Shown piece by piece: positions 50,517 through 58,723 of a DNA stretch of 64,000 bases; the first letter of the stretch is position 1, and each line of letters starts with the position of its first letter. The notes under the pieces were generated by a model, which worked only from the letters and a program-made list of their open reading frames with translations, searched no databases and was not told the origin of the DNA. The translations under genes were made by a program, and so were the position numbers. Source of the stretch: Marivivens aquimaris (GTDB lineage Bacteria; Pseudomonadota; Alphaproteobacteria; Rhodobacterales; Rhodobacteraceae); the NCBI RefSeq assembly GCF_015220045.1, contig NZ_JADBGB010000003.1:1-64000 (forward strand). The letters are read 5' to 3'.

Positions 50517-50724
50517 CCGCTCCCAGCATCACGAAATCGCAGACCGTGTCGCGGCGCGTAACCTCAGCCTCTATGGTTGAGATCGTCGTCGTGGCAGCAG
50601 CCGTCTGCGCGGGCGCATCGCGGAAGTTGAAACAGTTGGCCAGACGGGGCTCATGTTGCGCACAGGCCGTCAGGGTCAGGCCAAGGCCAAGCAGCACTGC
50701 GCTGCGGGTGATTGTACGGGTCAT
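50509..50724 (-). CDS. virB7: VirB7-like lipoprotein
   Basis: The 71-residue precursor has a lipoprotein signal (SAVLLGLGLTLTAC) with Cys at position 21 as the lipid anchor, and two further Cys in the mature part (NCFNF, TVCDFVMLG). VirB7 lipoproteins tether the VirB9 ring to the outer membrane, often through a disulfide. The ATG overlaps the virB4 stop (ATGA) and its end overlaps the next gene. Assignment rests on lipobox, size and position. Confidence 0.82.
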   Translation of the reverse strand: MTRTITRSAVLLGLGLTLTACAQHEPRLANCFNFRDAPAQTAAATTTISTIEAEVTRRDTVCDFVMLGAGG

Positions 50725-53105
50725 GTCACTCTCCAGAAATCTTGTCGTTCGCGGTAATCAGGGCCGACCAATGCCTCTCCCTTTTCCATGCCGCCGAGGA
50801 TGGTCACTAGGGGGCCGAGGGCGCTGAGATCGGCATCGATCACCACAGCACCCCGGTCATCGCGCACGAGCGCCAGCCGCGAGGCCGACCCGACGCCCAG
50901 AAGCACGTCCAGCTCTTTCTCGCTGAGGCCGAGCATTGCGTAATCCGCAGCCGAGGCGCGGATGTTGGGCAGAAGCACCTGCGTCGGCACGGCTTCGACG
51001 ATGGTCTTGCCGGTCCGGGTGCGTTCGAGCTGGCTGGCATACTGGGTCATCATCACGACGACCGCGTTCTGCTTGCGGGCAGTCACCAGCCAGTTCGAGA
51101 GCCGCTCCGCGAAATACGCGTTGTCGAGCGCCTTCCAGGCCTCGTCGATCACGATGATCGTGGGCTTGCGGTCCTCGATCACACGCTCGACGCGGCGGAA
51201 GAGATAGGAGAGGACTGCCATGCGTTCCCGCTCGCTCTCGGAATCGAGGATGCCGGTCAGGTCGAAACCTGCCACGTCGCCGTCGATACTGAATGTGTCG
51301 TCCGCGTTCGCACCGAAGATCCAGCCGTAGCGCCCTTCGGATGTCCATTCCTGCATGCGCTCAAAGAGGTCGCCCTCATCATCGGTCGAAACCAAAAGCG
51401 ATGCGAAATCCGACCAGTTCCGCAGGGCCGCGTTCCCGGCACTCGCGTTCTGGCGCACGACCTCTTGCAGGCGGTTGGTCTGCACCGGGGTCAGAGGCCG
51501 GTCCCGGCGCTCGAGGAGGCTTGCGAGCCAGTCGGCAAGCCAGGCCTGACCGCGCGCATCGATCTCGGTCTGCAGCGGATTGAGGCCCGTGGGACGCCCT
51601 GCCCGCACCGTCGAATAACTGCCGCCAAGCGCGCGGACGGCCATCTCCATGCCAGCGCGATAATCGAAAACGAAAACCCGCGCACCTGCCCGCCGGGCCA
51701 TGGTCATCAGGAAAGCCGCCAGCACGGATTTGCCCGAGCCGGGGCGGCCGAGGATCAGGGTATGCCCTCCCGTGGGCTCACGGTCCGGTGCGCCCTGTTC
51801 GTGGAAGTTGAAGCGAAAGCCGCTGCGCTCGGGTGTCGGAAAGAGCGTGATCGGCACGCCCCACGGCACTTCCCGGCCAGTCTTTCCGAGCGGGGTGCGG
51901 TGGAAGGTGGCGAGATCGGCGAAGTTGTGGTTCGTGATCGCTGCCTTGCGGCTGCGCGCCCCGGTATTCCCCGGATGCTGCGCCATAAAATGCGCCCGTG
52001 CTCCGAATGCTTCCGAGATCAGGTTGATGCCGGAGGTGGCGGAGATGTTGCGGATCTCGGCCGCGATGTCGTCGAGCGCCGCTTGGGTGCGCGCATAGAC
52101 CGCCACCGTCATGTGGTGCTCGCCGAAGATCAGGCGTTTGGATTCCAGATCGTCCTGCGCGAGTTCCAGTTCCTGGGCGAGACTGACGGCCCCGTCATTG
52201 GCGGCTTGCATCAGGCGCAGCTGCCGCTTGATCCGGCCCGCCATGATGTTGGCGTTGATCGGTACGAACGAGTGGGTGACGACCATATCGACGGGCAGGT
52301 TCAGCTCGTCGAGCATCAGGCCGTCGGTCTTGGCCGGGTAATTCTTCACCGCGAAGATCGCGCCGAGCTTGTCGCCGACGGCACCGTCGGAGAGCGCGAT
52401 GGTCGTGCCGCGGAATGTGACGCGGGTATTGGCCAGGTCCTCGGCGATCACGCCGAGGCGCGACCTCGGGAAGAGCGGATGCTCTTCGCCAGTGTTCAGT
52501 GACCCTAGGAAGCCCAGAAGCTCGCCGGTGCTGGCCGCAAGCAGCCGGGGTTTCAGCTCATCGAAAGACGACAGCAGAAATCCCACCACCTCGTCGAGTT
52601 TGCGCAAGCGCCGAGTGGTGTCGGCTGCATGCCGGGCGCGGGACGCGCCAAGACCGAACGGTAAGCGGCTGCCCGCCTCGGGACGTTTCAGCACCGTGAG
52701 GGTCAGCGATTTGTCGCGCAGACCCGAGCGTCCAAGATGGGTGCGCCAGCGCTGATCGACGGCGGCCGCGAACCCCTCGCCCGGGATGGGCGGCAGCGTC
52801 ACATCGACTGCTTTCGAGACCTTGTGCAGGTAGAATGAGAACTCGGTCCCGACCTGCGCCACGATGCCAGCCAGCAACCCTCCGATCCGGTCGAGATGCC
52901 CGTCCTCGCTCGTGGTGCTGTTCACCCCCTCAAGTCGGATGCATTGCATCAGCTCGTTGCCGCGTGTCCGGATCGTTCGGTCGTTCACGAGGCTCACATA
53001 AGGCAGCATCATTGAGAGCCGTTTCTCGCCCTTGACCCAAGCGGGCAGCGCCGTGAGCGGATCGAGCGCCTCCGCCACGTTATCGGCCAGTTCATCACGG
53101 GGCAT
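50721..53105 (-). CDS. virB4: VirB4 secretion ATPase
   Basis: The 794-residue ATPase carries the VirB4/CagE N-terminal domain (RWRTHLGRSGLRDKSLTLTVLKR, LSDGAVGDKLGAIFAVKNYPAKT) and the C-terminal motor with GGHTLILGRPGSGKSVLAAFL (Walker A, near residue 455), TIIVIDEAWKALDN (Walker B) and ARKQNAVVVMMTQYASQLERT. It energises pilus assembly and transfer together with VirB11. Its start overlaps virB3 by 11 bp. Full length for the family. Confidence 0.96.
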   Translation of the reverse strand: MPRDELADNVAEALDPLTALPAWVKGEKRLSMMLPYVSLVNDRTIRTRGNELMQCIRLEGVNSTTSEDGHLDRIGGLLAGIVAQVGTEFSFYLHKVSKAVDVTLPPIPGEGFAAAVDQRWRTHLGRSGLRDKSLTLTVLKRPEAGSRLPFGLGASRARHAADTTRRLRKLDEVVGFLLSSFDELKPRLLAASTGELLGFLGSLNTGEEHPLFPRSRLGVIAEDLANTRVTFRGTTIALSDGAVGDKLGAIFAVKNYPAKTDGLMLDELNLPVDMVVTHSFVPINANIMAGRIKRQLRLMQAANDGAVSLAQELELAQDDLESKRLIFGEHHMTVAVYARTQAALDDIAAEIRNISATSGINLISEAFGARAHFMAQHPGNTGARSRKAAITNHNFADLATFHRTPLGKTGREVPWGVPITLFPTPERSGFRFNFHEQGAPDREPTGGHTLILGRPGSGKSVLAAFLMTMARRAGARVFVFDYRAGMEMAVRALGGSYSTVRAGRPTGLNPLQTEIDARGQAWLADWLASLLERRDRPLTPVQTNRLQEVVRQNASAGNAALRNWSDFASLLVSTDDEGDLFERMQEWTSEGRYGWIFGANADDTFSIDGDVAGFDLTGILDSESERERMAVLSYLFRRVERVIEDRKPTIIVIDEAWKALDNAYFAERLSNWLVTARKQNAVVVMMTQYASQLERTRTGKTIVEAVPTQVLLPNIRASAADYAMLGLSEKELDVLLGVGSASRLALVRDDRGAVVIDADLSALGPLVTILGGMEKGEALVGPDYRERQDFWRVT

Positions 53106-53373
53106 AGCTGTCGCCCCCGTGCAGCTTGCGGTTCGTCGTGGGCGGGGTTTCTTGCAAGGTGATCACCAGGACATCGAGAAAGTTCGGATCCCAGTCCGCG
53201 GCCTTCCAGAGCGCCGGCCAGGCCAGTCCCGCGAACAATGCTACCACCCAGCTCTGCACCCAGAGGAACAGGAGCGTCGAGCCGAAGAGCCAGACCATGG
53301 CGTACATGATCGGCAAGCCCATCAGCTTGGGTGGCCTGAGAAGGCCGATGAACACGCGGGACTGGTCAGCCAT
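53095..53373 (-). CDS. virB3: VirB3 inner-membrane protein
   Basis: The 92-residue protein opens RVFIGLLRPPKLMGLPIMYAM, the VirB3 signature, with two hydrophobic helices (YAMVWLFGSTLLFLWV, SWVVALFAGLAWPALW) and a short cytoplasmic end. VirB3 anchors VirB4 to the membrane. It lies between virB2 and virB4 as in canonical operons, 9 bp after the virB2 stop. Confidence 0.93.
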   Translation of the reverse strand: MADQSRVFIGLLRPPKLMGLPIMYAMVWLFGSTLLFLWVQSWVVALFAGLAWPALWKAADWDPNFLDVLVITLQETPPTTNRKLHGGDSYAP

Positions 53374-53382
53374 TGATGGACC

Positions 53383-53697
53383 TCAGGTGGTCCAGATGGC
53401 GGCGACGATTGTGGGAGCCGCGGCGATGCCCGCGATCGCGACCACCACCCAGAGCGCCTGACGGAAATCGAGGATGCCAAAGAGCCAGGAAAGGAACACC
53501 CCGATCAGCGCCAGCGTTCCGATCACTATCCCCAAGGGACCGGTGATCGCATCGACGATGCCTTGAAGCAGGGTCTGCACCGGCGAGAGGTCGATGCTCT
53601 GCGCGAGCGCTGGACCCGCCAGCACGATAAGGGCTATCGCGCCGAGCGCGACGGTCGCCCGCGTGCGGAGCACGCTTTGACGTTTCCTCGATGTCAT
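53383..53697 (-). CDS. virB2: VirB2/TrbC-like major pilin
   Basis: This 104-residue precursor has a long signal sequence (RATVALGAIALIVLAGPALAQ) and two hydrophobic helices joined by a short polar loop (ITGPLGIVIGTLALIGVFLSWLFGI, LDFRQALWVVVAIAGIAAAPTIVAAI), the pattern of VirB2/TrbC pilins. After processing it polymerises into the conjugative pilus. ATGA overlap with virB1 fixes the start. Confidence 0.92.
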   Translation of the reverse strand: MTSRKRQSVLRTRATVALGAIALIVLAGPALAQSIDLSPVQTLLQGIVDAITGPLGIVIGTLALIGVFLSWLFGILDFRQALWVVVAIAGIAAAPTIVAAIWTT

Positions 53698-54377
53698 GAA
53701 AGATCTCCTCTGAGCCGCTCAAACACGGCCGTCACACGGGCCACATGCCCTTGGGTTTCGCGAAAAGGGGGGATGCCGCCGTGGCGTGTGACCGCCTCCG
53801 GACCAGCGTTGTATGCCGCAAGGGCCAGAGAGCCCTCGCCGAACTGGTCGAGCATCATCAGCAGGTAGCGAGCTGATCCGTCGAGGTTCTGCGCAATGTC
53901 ATGTGGGTCGACGCCGAGGTCGCGGGCAGTATCCGGCATAAGCTGCCCGAGGCCTATGGCACCGACAGGGCTACGTGCAGCCGGATTGTATGCGCTCTCG
54001 ACTTCAATGTTGGCTCGGTAAAGGAGCGCCCAATCAGTGACGGAAAGCCCCGCGCGACGCAGCGCACCATGCCCGGCATACCGTAGCGCCGTGGTCTCGA
54101 TCGCATGGAGGATTTCTGGGGTGGCGTGGGCGGCGGATCGAGCCGGGATCGCTGTCTCGCTCGTTGCGTCAGGAACGCGAGGTTCTGCGAAGAGAAAAAG
54201 GCGCTCGTTTGCCTCTTGAGAAGTGGAAATCAATTGGCCGTCTGGACCAACCGAAAAGATGAAACCGTCGGCAAGGGCCGAGGGCGCGGAACAAACGCCT
54301 GTACCCAAAGCAACGACGAGCGCAGTCGCGCGGTCAGCTGCCTTTGACCGGAGGCGCGGCGTGGCGTTCGCGGCCAC
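53694..54377 (-). CDS. virB1: VirB1-like lytic transglycosylase
   Basis: The 227-residue precursor has an SLT domain with YRANIEVESAYNPAARSPVGAIGLGQLMPDTARDLGV (catalytic Glu in EVES) and LAAYNAGPEAVTRHGGIPPF. The signal peptide is TALVVALGTGVCSAPSALA. No ATG exists near it; GTG 54377 (or TTG 54386) is inferred as the start, overlapping the upstream gene. It opens the cell wall for channel assembly and heads the canonical virB order. The first Cys near the cleavage site does not form a lipobox. Confidence 0.88.
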   Translation of the reverse strand: MAANATPRLRSKAADRATALVVALGTGVCSAPSALADGFIFSVGPDGQLISTSQEANERLFLFAEPRVPDATSETAIPARSAAHATPEILHAIETTALRYAGHGALRRAGLSVTDWALLYRANIEVESAYNPAARSPVGAIGLGQLMPDTARDLGVDPHDIAQNLDGSARYLLMMLDQFGEGSLALAAYNAGPEAVTRHGGIPPFRETQGHVARVTAVFERLRGDLS

Positions 54378-54660
54378 CTTCTTCAAGTGGGATGCTAGCG
54401 GTCGTACAGCCCATGTCGGCCAGGAAACTGACAAGGCCAACGATGGTTTTGAAGTCGCGGAGCTTGAGGACGCTTCGGCTGGTGACGAGCATCTTATCGT
54501 CACGCCCATCAGTGGCGACGGCGCGGATGACCCACGAGCCGTACCAGCTGTTATGGCGCTTCTCTGCTCTCTCCTTGCAGACCACCTCAATGAGGTAGCC
54601 CTCGGCGAGCAAGCCGCGCAGTCCGTCTTCTGTAACCACATTCGGGGCTTCTTCTATCAT
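54334..54660 (-). CDS. Hypothetical protein leading the virB operon
   Basis: The 108-residue soluble protein reads MIEEAPNVVTEDGLRGLLAEGYLIEVVCKE, then NSWYGSWVIRAVATDGRDDKMLVTSR and RDFKTIVGLVSFLADMG. I do not recognise the family. AGGGA lies 5 bp before ATG 54660; an upstream in-frame ATG at 54735 would place the start inside the promoter element and is rejected. It overlaps virB1 and is the first gene after the shared promoter element, so it may regulate or accompany the operon. Confidence 0.75.
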   Translation of the reverse strand: MIEEAPNVVTEDGLRGLLAEGYLIEVVCKERAEKRHNSWYGSWVIRAVATDGRDDKMLVTSRSVLKLRDFKTIVGLVSFLADMGCTTASIPLEEGGRERHAAPPVKGS

Positions 54661-54725
54661 GGCCTTCCCTTGGGTCCTTGTTCTGCCTGGGTGCAGTATC
54701 CGGCCCACGGGGTCGCAACACCGTG

Positions 54726-54756
54726 AGCGATACAAAACAACATTAATGATAGCAAG
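54726..54756 (-). promoter_or_regulatory. Shared 31-bp promoter/operator element, virB copy
   Basis: Read toward the virB operon this contains CTTGCTATCATTAATG followed by TTGTTTTGTATCGCT. It matches the element at 56594-56624 at 30 of 31 positions and in the same orientation to its gene. It ends 65 bp before ATG 54660. The centre CATTAATG is itself palindromic. TTGCTA and TATCGC, 17 bp apart, could be weak promoter boxes. Confidence 0.65.
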
Positions 54757-54854
54757 ACAATAATAACGTGTTGACGAAGTTCGCCTTGCTCCGATAACGG
54801 TGATAGCCGACAGAATGATAATCTTAAAGGCGGCAAAGGAGTTTTGCCCTGCGC

Positions 54855-55133
54855 TTGTTTATTGCGCGCAACGCACCGTTGCTGTTCGCGTTCCTGCTTG
54901 GAAGCATGCCGATAGCCGCGGCAGCAGATTGCGTACCTCCCGAACGACCGTTCTTGCCTCAGTCGCAAGAAGACATGCGTGCCTACGCCGATCTGATCAG
55001 AAGCGATTTCGAGACCTACATTGCCGATGTGCAGGACTACTTCCGTTGTCTCGACACCGAGCGAGCCCGCGCCTTTGTTGAGGCGAGGGAGGTCAGTGAG
55101 GACTACGCCAGGTTCCTGAATGCTGTCGAATAG
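54855..55133 (+). CDS. Small secreted hypothetical protein
   Basis: The 92-residue precursor has a signal peptide (NAPLLFAFLLGSMPIAAAAD) and a short mature part with two Cys (DCVPPERP, YFRCLDTERARAFVEAREV). TTG 54855 is used; a CTG six bases upstream fits the AAGGAG site at 54836-54841 better. TTGACG (54771) and GATAAC (54793), 16 bp apart, form a possible promoter. It is divergent from the virB operon. Likely periplasmic; function unknown. Confidence 0.65.
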   Translation: MFIARNAPLLFAFLLGSMPIAAAADCVPPERPFLPQSQEDMRAYADLIRSDFETYIADVQDYFRCLDTERARAFVEAREVSEDYARFLNAVE

Positions 55134-55187
55134 AGGAGCTCGGCCATTTCCTTGAGGCCATCAAGCATCACCGCTTTGTGCCAAACT

Positions 55188-56441
55188 TCATGTGTCTTTT
55201 TCAGGAAACAGCCCGGGCATCCACCGACCTGCATACTTGGCAGGAAACGCCAGCTTGAGCGGCGCGCGGGTCGAGGTCGATGACAAAGCCCCCGCTTCAA
55301 GTAGCGCAGACGTCACCCGTCGTGCGGTGCGATCGCTCGTGCCAAGTATGGACTCGACCTCTCCACGTTCGATCTGCCCCTGATAGAGGACGGCTTTCAA
55401 CACGGTATCGGATTTTGGAGGCAACGCTCCGGCGCGGATTTCTTCTTCGGCCCAGATCAGGATGCGGTCACGCAGACGATCAGGTCGCATCAGACTTTCC
55501 ATGAATTCCACCTGGTCGATACATGTGCGCAAGAAGAAGTCTGCGAAGGAGGCAAGCGCGGCTTCGCTCAACGTGCCGCGGCCGTCACGATCTCCGCGAC
55601 GAGGACCGTCGCAGGAGGCCAGGTGCTCCTTGTAGGCCGCCTCTTGTCGTGCAAGCCCGCGCGCCACAGACCAGAGCCCGTGTGTATCGAGCGTTTTGCG
55701 CAGCATGGCGTAAGACATCAGGCGGGCAACACGCCCGTTCCCGTCGAGGAAAGGGTGTACCCACAGAAGCCGGTGATGCGCGCAAGCCGCAGCAAGGATT
55801 GGTTCGATCCTGCCGGGGAGGCTGTAAGCCTTGTGCATACGTTCGAGAAATCGCGGCACCGCGCCAGGGCTGATGGCAACGTGCCGCCCGACTTCAACGT
55901 AGCGCGTCCGCAACTCGCCGGGCACAACAGGTATTTTTTCGCCCGTCTTCGGGTTTTCGACGAAGAGAAGCTCAGGCGGCAGCAGCTCGCAGAAGCGGCG
56001 ATGCAGCTCGATAATGGACGTGGGCGCGGTTGGCTGTTCCGCCATGCCGTCCTCGTCGATCCATTTCTGGACCGCGACATGCGCTTTGGCTTCGAGCTGA
56101 AGGTTCCGCTTCTTGGGGTCGGCGCTATAGTCGCCCTGCATCGCGCGTTCGATGTCGATGGGATGGGTGTCGTGCCCTTCGATGAGGTTACTGTAGTAGC
56201 AGTTCATCGCCCGCACGAGATCTGCCAACGCCTCCGAGACGGAGGAAGGCAACCCGCTCCGGAACGCGGCAGATTTTTCTGCAAGCTCGAGCGCGAGATC
56301 GTTTAGACCCGCGCGCGCTGGTGCACCTTCAGAAACCATGAGTGGCTCGAACAGTCCTACCGTTTCTCCATCATCCGGGGTTGTCACTTGTCCTGCTTTC
56401 TGGCCGCTTTGCTGGCCATAAATCACCTCTTCTAAAACCAC
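55188..56441 (-). CDS. Fic-family protein with C-terminal winged helix
   Basis: The 417-residue protein carries the Fic core HPFLDGNGRVAR near residue 233. It also has an N-terminal inhibitory helix motif (YYSNLIEGHD, the S/T-xxx-E-G/N pattern near residue 85), so it is a self-inhibited class II Fic enzyme. The C-terminal 100 residues look like a winged HTH (YQGQIERGEVESILGTSDRTARRVTSALLEAGAL). It likely AMPylates a protein and may bind its own promoter. It stands alone between transfer genes; GAGGTGA precedes ATG 56441. Confidence 0.9.
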   Translation of the reverse strand: MVLEEVIYGQQSGQKAGQVTTPDDGETVGLFEPLMVSEGAPARAGLNDLALELAEKSAAFRSGLPSSVSEALADLVRAMNCYYSNLIEGHDTHPIDIERAMQGDYSADPKKRNLQLEAKAHVAVQKWIDEDGMAEQPTAPTSIIELHRRFCELLPPELLFVENPKTGEKIPVVPGELRTRYVEVGRHVAISPGAVPRFLERMHKAYSLPGRIEPILAAACAHHRLLWVHPFLDGNGRVARLMSYAMLRKTLDTHGLWSVARGLARQEAAYKEHLASCDGPRRGDRDGRGTLSEAALASFADFFLRTCIDQVEFMESLMRPDRLRDRILIWAEEEIRAGALPPKSDTVLKAVLYQGQIERGEVESILGTSDRTARRVTSALLEAGALSSTSTRAPLKLAFPAKYAGRWMPGLFPEKDT

Positions 56442-56593
56442 AGACTATCATTAGGTTGCCGACTCATAAAGTGGCATCCCGTCCGCCAATTTGGCCGGTT
56501 CTTTGGCCGCAACTCTTCCGCAGTCCGCTGCCAGGCTCGAGAACTTGATGAGCGACAAAGGCAAGACTTGCGCGCAACCATCAATCAAATCTC

Positions 56594-56624
56594 CTTGCTA
56601 TCATTAATGTTGTTTCGTATCGCT
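56594..56624 (+). promoter_or_regulatory. Shared 31-bp promoter/operator element, 56651 copy
   Basis: It contains CTTGCTATCATTAATG then TTGTTTCGTATCGCT, differing from the virB copy at one base. It lies 26 bp before ATG 56651 in the same orientation relative to the gene. A partial copy of its core (CTATCATTA) is at 56445-56453. Confidence 0.65.
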
Positions 56625-56650
56625 GCACCATTATAGATGGAGTCGGCATC

Positions 56651-57304
56651 ATGAAGCACGTGATCCACGGCGTGGCAACAGCCACGGCAATAAGCATATC
56701 TGGACTAATGGCCTCGTCAGCACCGGCTCAGGCCTATCAGGTCGACTGTGCGATCCTCCTCTGCCTTGCGGGCGGTTGGCCTGCCTCTGCGCCCTGCGCG
56801 CATGCCAGAGCGGTCTTCATTCGGCGGATCACGCCATGGCCGATCGAGCCGCCCTTACAAATCTGGCGGTGTCCGATGGGTGTGTCGCTCAACGATCCCA
56901 GTCCGATGTCGCCTATGGAACGCCTTTATGACATCACGTTCCGCGATCCGCCCGAACCGCAGGAATCGACTCCGATCCCCCTTGTTCACGTCCAAGCAGA
57001 TGAGCAAGCCGACATCGACATCTCAGGCGACGCCTTTGATTTCGTGCGCAGCATACGGGTCTATCACATCCAGTATCGCCAGCACGAAAACCGAGATGGC
57101 GACTGCAATCGCAGCGACTCGACGCGATTGGGGTCCTACGGCGTGCAGGGCGACTACCGATGGACAAGATCCACCGTGGGCCAGGTGCCAGCCGCATCCG
57201 GCCTGAGCATCCCGAATGGATGTGGCAGCTACTTCTACCGTTCTGTCTTCGTCGACTGGCGCGATCACGCCGGGAACTATGGCTCTGAAGAAGTTCGCTA
57301 CTGA
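56651..57304 (+). CDS. Secreted Cys-containing protein, TrbM-like N-terminus
   Basis: The 217-residue precursor has a signal peptide (ATAISISGLMASSAPAQA) followed by VDCAILLCLAGGWPASAPCAHARAVFIRRITPWPIEPPLQIWRCP. The CAILLCLAGG...C pattern recalls TrbM/KikA-type conjugation proteins. The C-terminal half (YHIQYRQHENRDGDCNR, NGCGSYFYRSVFVDWRD) has paired Cys, probably disulfides. Control by the same promoter element as the virB operon supports a role in mating. The exact function is unknown. Confidence 0.75.
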   Translation: MKHVIHGVATATAISISGLMASSAPAQAYQVDCAILLCLAGGWPASAPCAHARAVFIRRITPWPIEPPLQIWRCPMGVSLNDPSPMSPMERLYDITFRDPPEPQESTPIPLVHVQADEQADIDISGDAFDFVRSIRVYHIQYRQHENRDGDCNRSDSTRLGSYGVQGDYRWTRSTVGQVPAASGLSIPNGCGSYFYRSVFVDWRDHAGNYGSEEVRY

Positions 57305-57312
57305 CAAAATCT

Positions 57313-57334
57313 GCGCGCGGTTTTTACCGCGCGC
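57313..57334 (+). terminator. GC-rich hairpin after the secreted-protein gene
   Basis: GCGCGCGG (57313-57320) pairs with CCGCGCGC (57327-57334) around a TTTTTA loop, 8 bp after the stop codon at 57304. There is no T-tract on the plus strand, so it is a weak or hairpin-only terminator; read leftward it is followed by TTTT. Confidence 0.45.
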
Positions 57335-57414
57335 GTCCTGACAACCCCGCACGGAAGGCTGTGCAAAACCCCCGAAAAGGAGACGACGCCAGACCGTGAA
57401 GCCTGACGCCGTGC

Positions 57415-57500
57415 TAGAAAACTCCGTGAACAAGAGTTTCCTAGCGCACCGCTAAAACACCTGCAACCAGCAAAGTTGTTTTGCTGGCAAGAATGTTGTT
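57415..57500 (+). promoter_or_regulatory. Dyad and third copy of the shared promoter motif before the HTH gene
   Basis: CTAGAAAACTC (57415-57425) and GAGTTTCCTAG (57435-57445) form an 11-bp inverted repeat with one mismatch. TTGCTGGCAAGAATGTTGTT at 57481-57500 matches the first 20 bases after the leading C of the 31-bp element at 16 positions, same orientation, 41 bp before ATG 57542. Together these suggest an autoregulated promoter. Confidence 0.5.
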
Positions 57501-57541
57501 GTCTCACGACATGGCGTCGGATCTCCAAGGAGACCTCGACC

Positions 57542-58384
57542 ATGGAACCTACGACCGGCCTGATCCTGAGACGGATCACGCAGACAAATCTCTCTGTTGC
57601 TGCGCACAAGCTTGCCACCCTCATCCTCGACGCCATCGCCTGGAAGGATGGCTACAACGGTTTGTCGCGCGGAACGGCAGCCTTCACCCTCTCGGCCCTG
57701 GCGGAGAAGATGGGTGTCTCACGGCAGTATCTTACGGTTCTTCTGAACGAACTTGAGGCTTCGGAGTTGCAGCTCGAGCGGGCGAAGCCGAATGGCAAGT
57801 TCGCGCCCTGGATCTTTCGGTTTTCCGCCTTCGACGAGGAGAGTGAAACCCATGATCTCGTGTCAGGTGAAGGCGACACATCACTATCTAGAGATAATAA
57901 TAACAAAACTATCTTCTCAGGACTGATCGAAATCACCGCGAGTTCGAACGTTTTCCAGACCAGTTGGGCAGAGCTCATCAAATCAGCGAAGGCCACGTTG
58001 CCTTGCTGGAACATCGACACCCAGGTCATCTGGGATCGCTTCCTCGCCTTCAACCGGTCCCGAGGCAACGGAAAGGTGCCGGCCGGCTTCCTGCTTGGCT
58101 TCATGCGACGATGGCGAAATTCTTCGGGAACTCCAACTCGTCCCGCGGTCAAGCCGCCCGCGAGACCAATAACGGACCCCAAAGAGCGCGAATTGCTGAG
58201 ACAGATGCAAGCCGCACCAACTGCGAACCGCCAGTTCCACGCGTCCGACTTGTGTCGCTTGATCGGACACGCTGCCTACGAAGCGCGGGTGCTCGATGTT
58301 ATCCGCAAGTTTGGGTGCCAGAGGTTTTCAGCGACGTTGGCAGTGCACGGGCGAGCAGTGCTGGCAGGCGAGATTCAGCGTTGA
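57542..58384 (+). CDS. HTH protein, candidate transfer regulator
   Basis: This 280-residue protein has an N-terminal winged helix-like region: AAHKLATLILDAIAWKDGYNG, then TLSALAEKMGVSRQYLTVLLNELEASE, a clear helix-turn-helix near residues 55-80. The rest is helical with a basic, Pro-rich linker (TRPAVKPPARPITDP). AAGGAG lies 11 bp before ATG 57542. It is preceded by the third copy of the element found before virB and 56651, so it may bind that element. A plasmid replication-type DNA-binding role is an alternative. Confidence 0.7.
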   Translation: MEPTTGLILRRITQTNLSVAAHKLATLILDAIAWKDGYNGLSRGTAAFTLSALAEKMGVSRQYLTVLLNELEASELQLERAKPNGKFAPWIFRFSAFDEESETHDLVSGEGDTSLSRDNNNKTIFSGLIEITASSNVFQTSWAELIKSAKATLPCWNIDTQVIWDRFLAFNRSRGNGKVPAGFLLGFMRRWRNSSGTPTRPAVKPPARPITDPKERELLRQMQAAPTANRQFHASDLCRLIGHAAYEARVLDVIRKFGCQRFSATLAVHGRAVLAGEIQR

Positions 58385-58723
58385 CTTGAATGAGATTGGG
58401 GCTGCGACTTCAAAACAGACAGAGATCTGAAGAGACTAGACGGGTTCTCGGATAGCACTCCCGCATGCCGCTTCAGATCGGAAACGTCACGCAACCATGG
58501 CAATACACAACGCTGGTTGCAGCACCAGGCCGCGACCGCCTAAACTCAAACAGAAACCGAACCAGCGCCTCCGCTACAAGACAGCCCGAGAAGTCCGAAA
58601 AATCCTGACGACGTACAGAGCCTGACGACCGAAATCGGTGGACCGTACTCTACATGATCGAAGCCATCTGTCCAAATTTGACGTATGGCCGTGACATCTC
58701 TGTTGAAACGACGGAGATGAACA
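58385..58723. other. Gap between transfer region and AAA/WYL module
   Basis: These 339 bp contain no supported gene. GATCTGAAG (58424-58432) and CTTCAGATC (58471-58479) are 9-bp inverted repeats with a 38-nt loop, and CCTGACGAC occurs twice near 58610. It probably holds the promoter of the ATPase operon and marks the end of the conjugation block. Confidence 0.45.
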
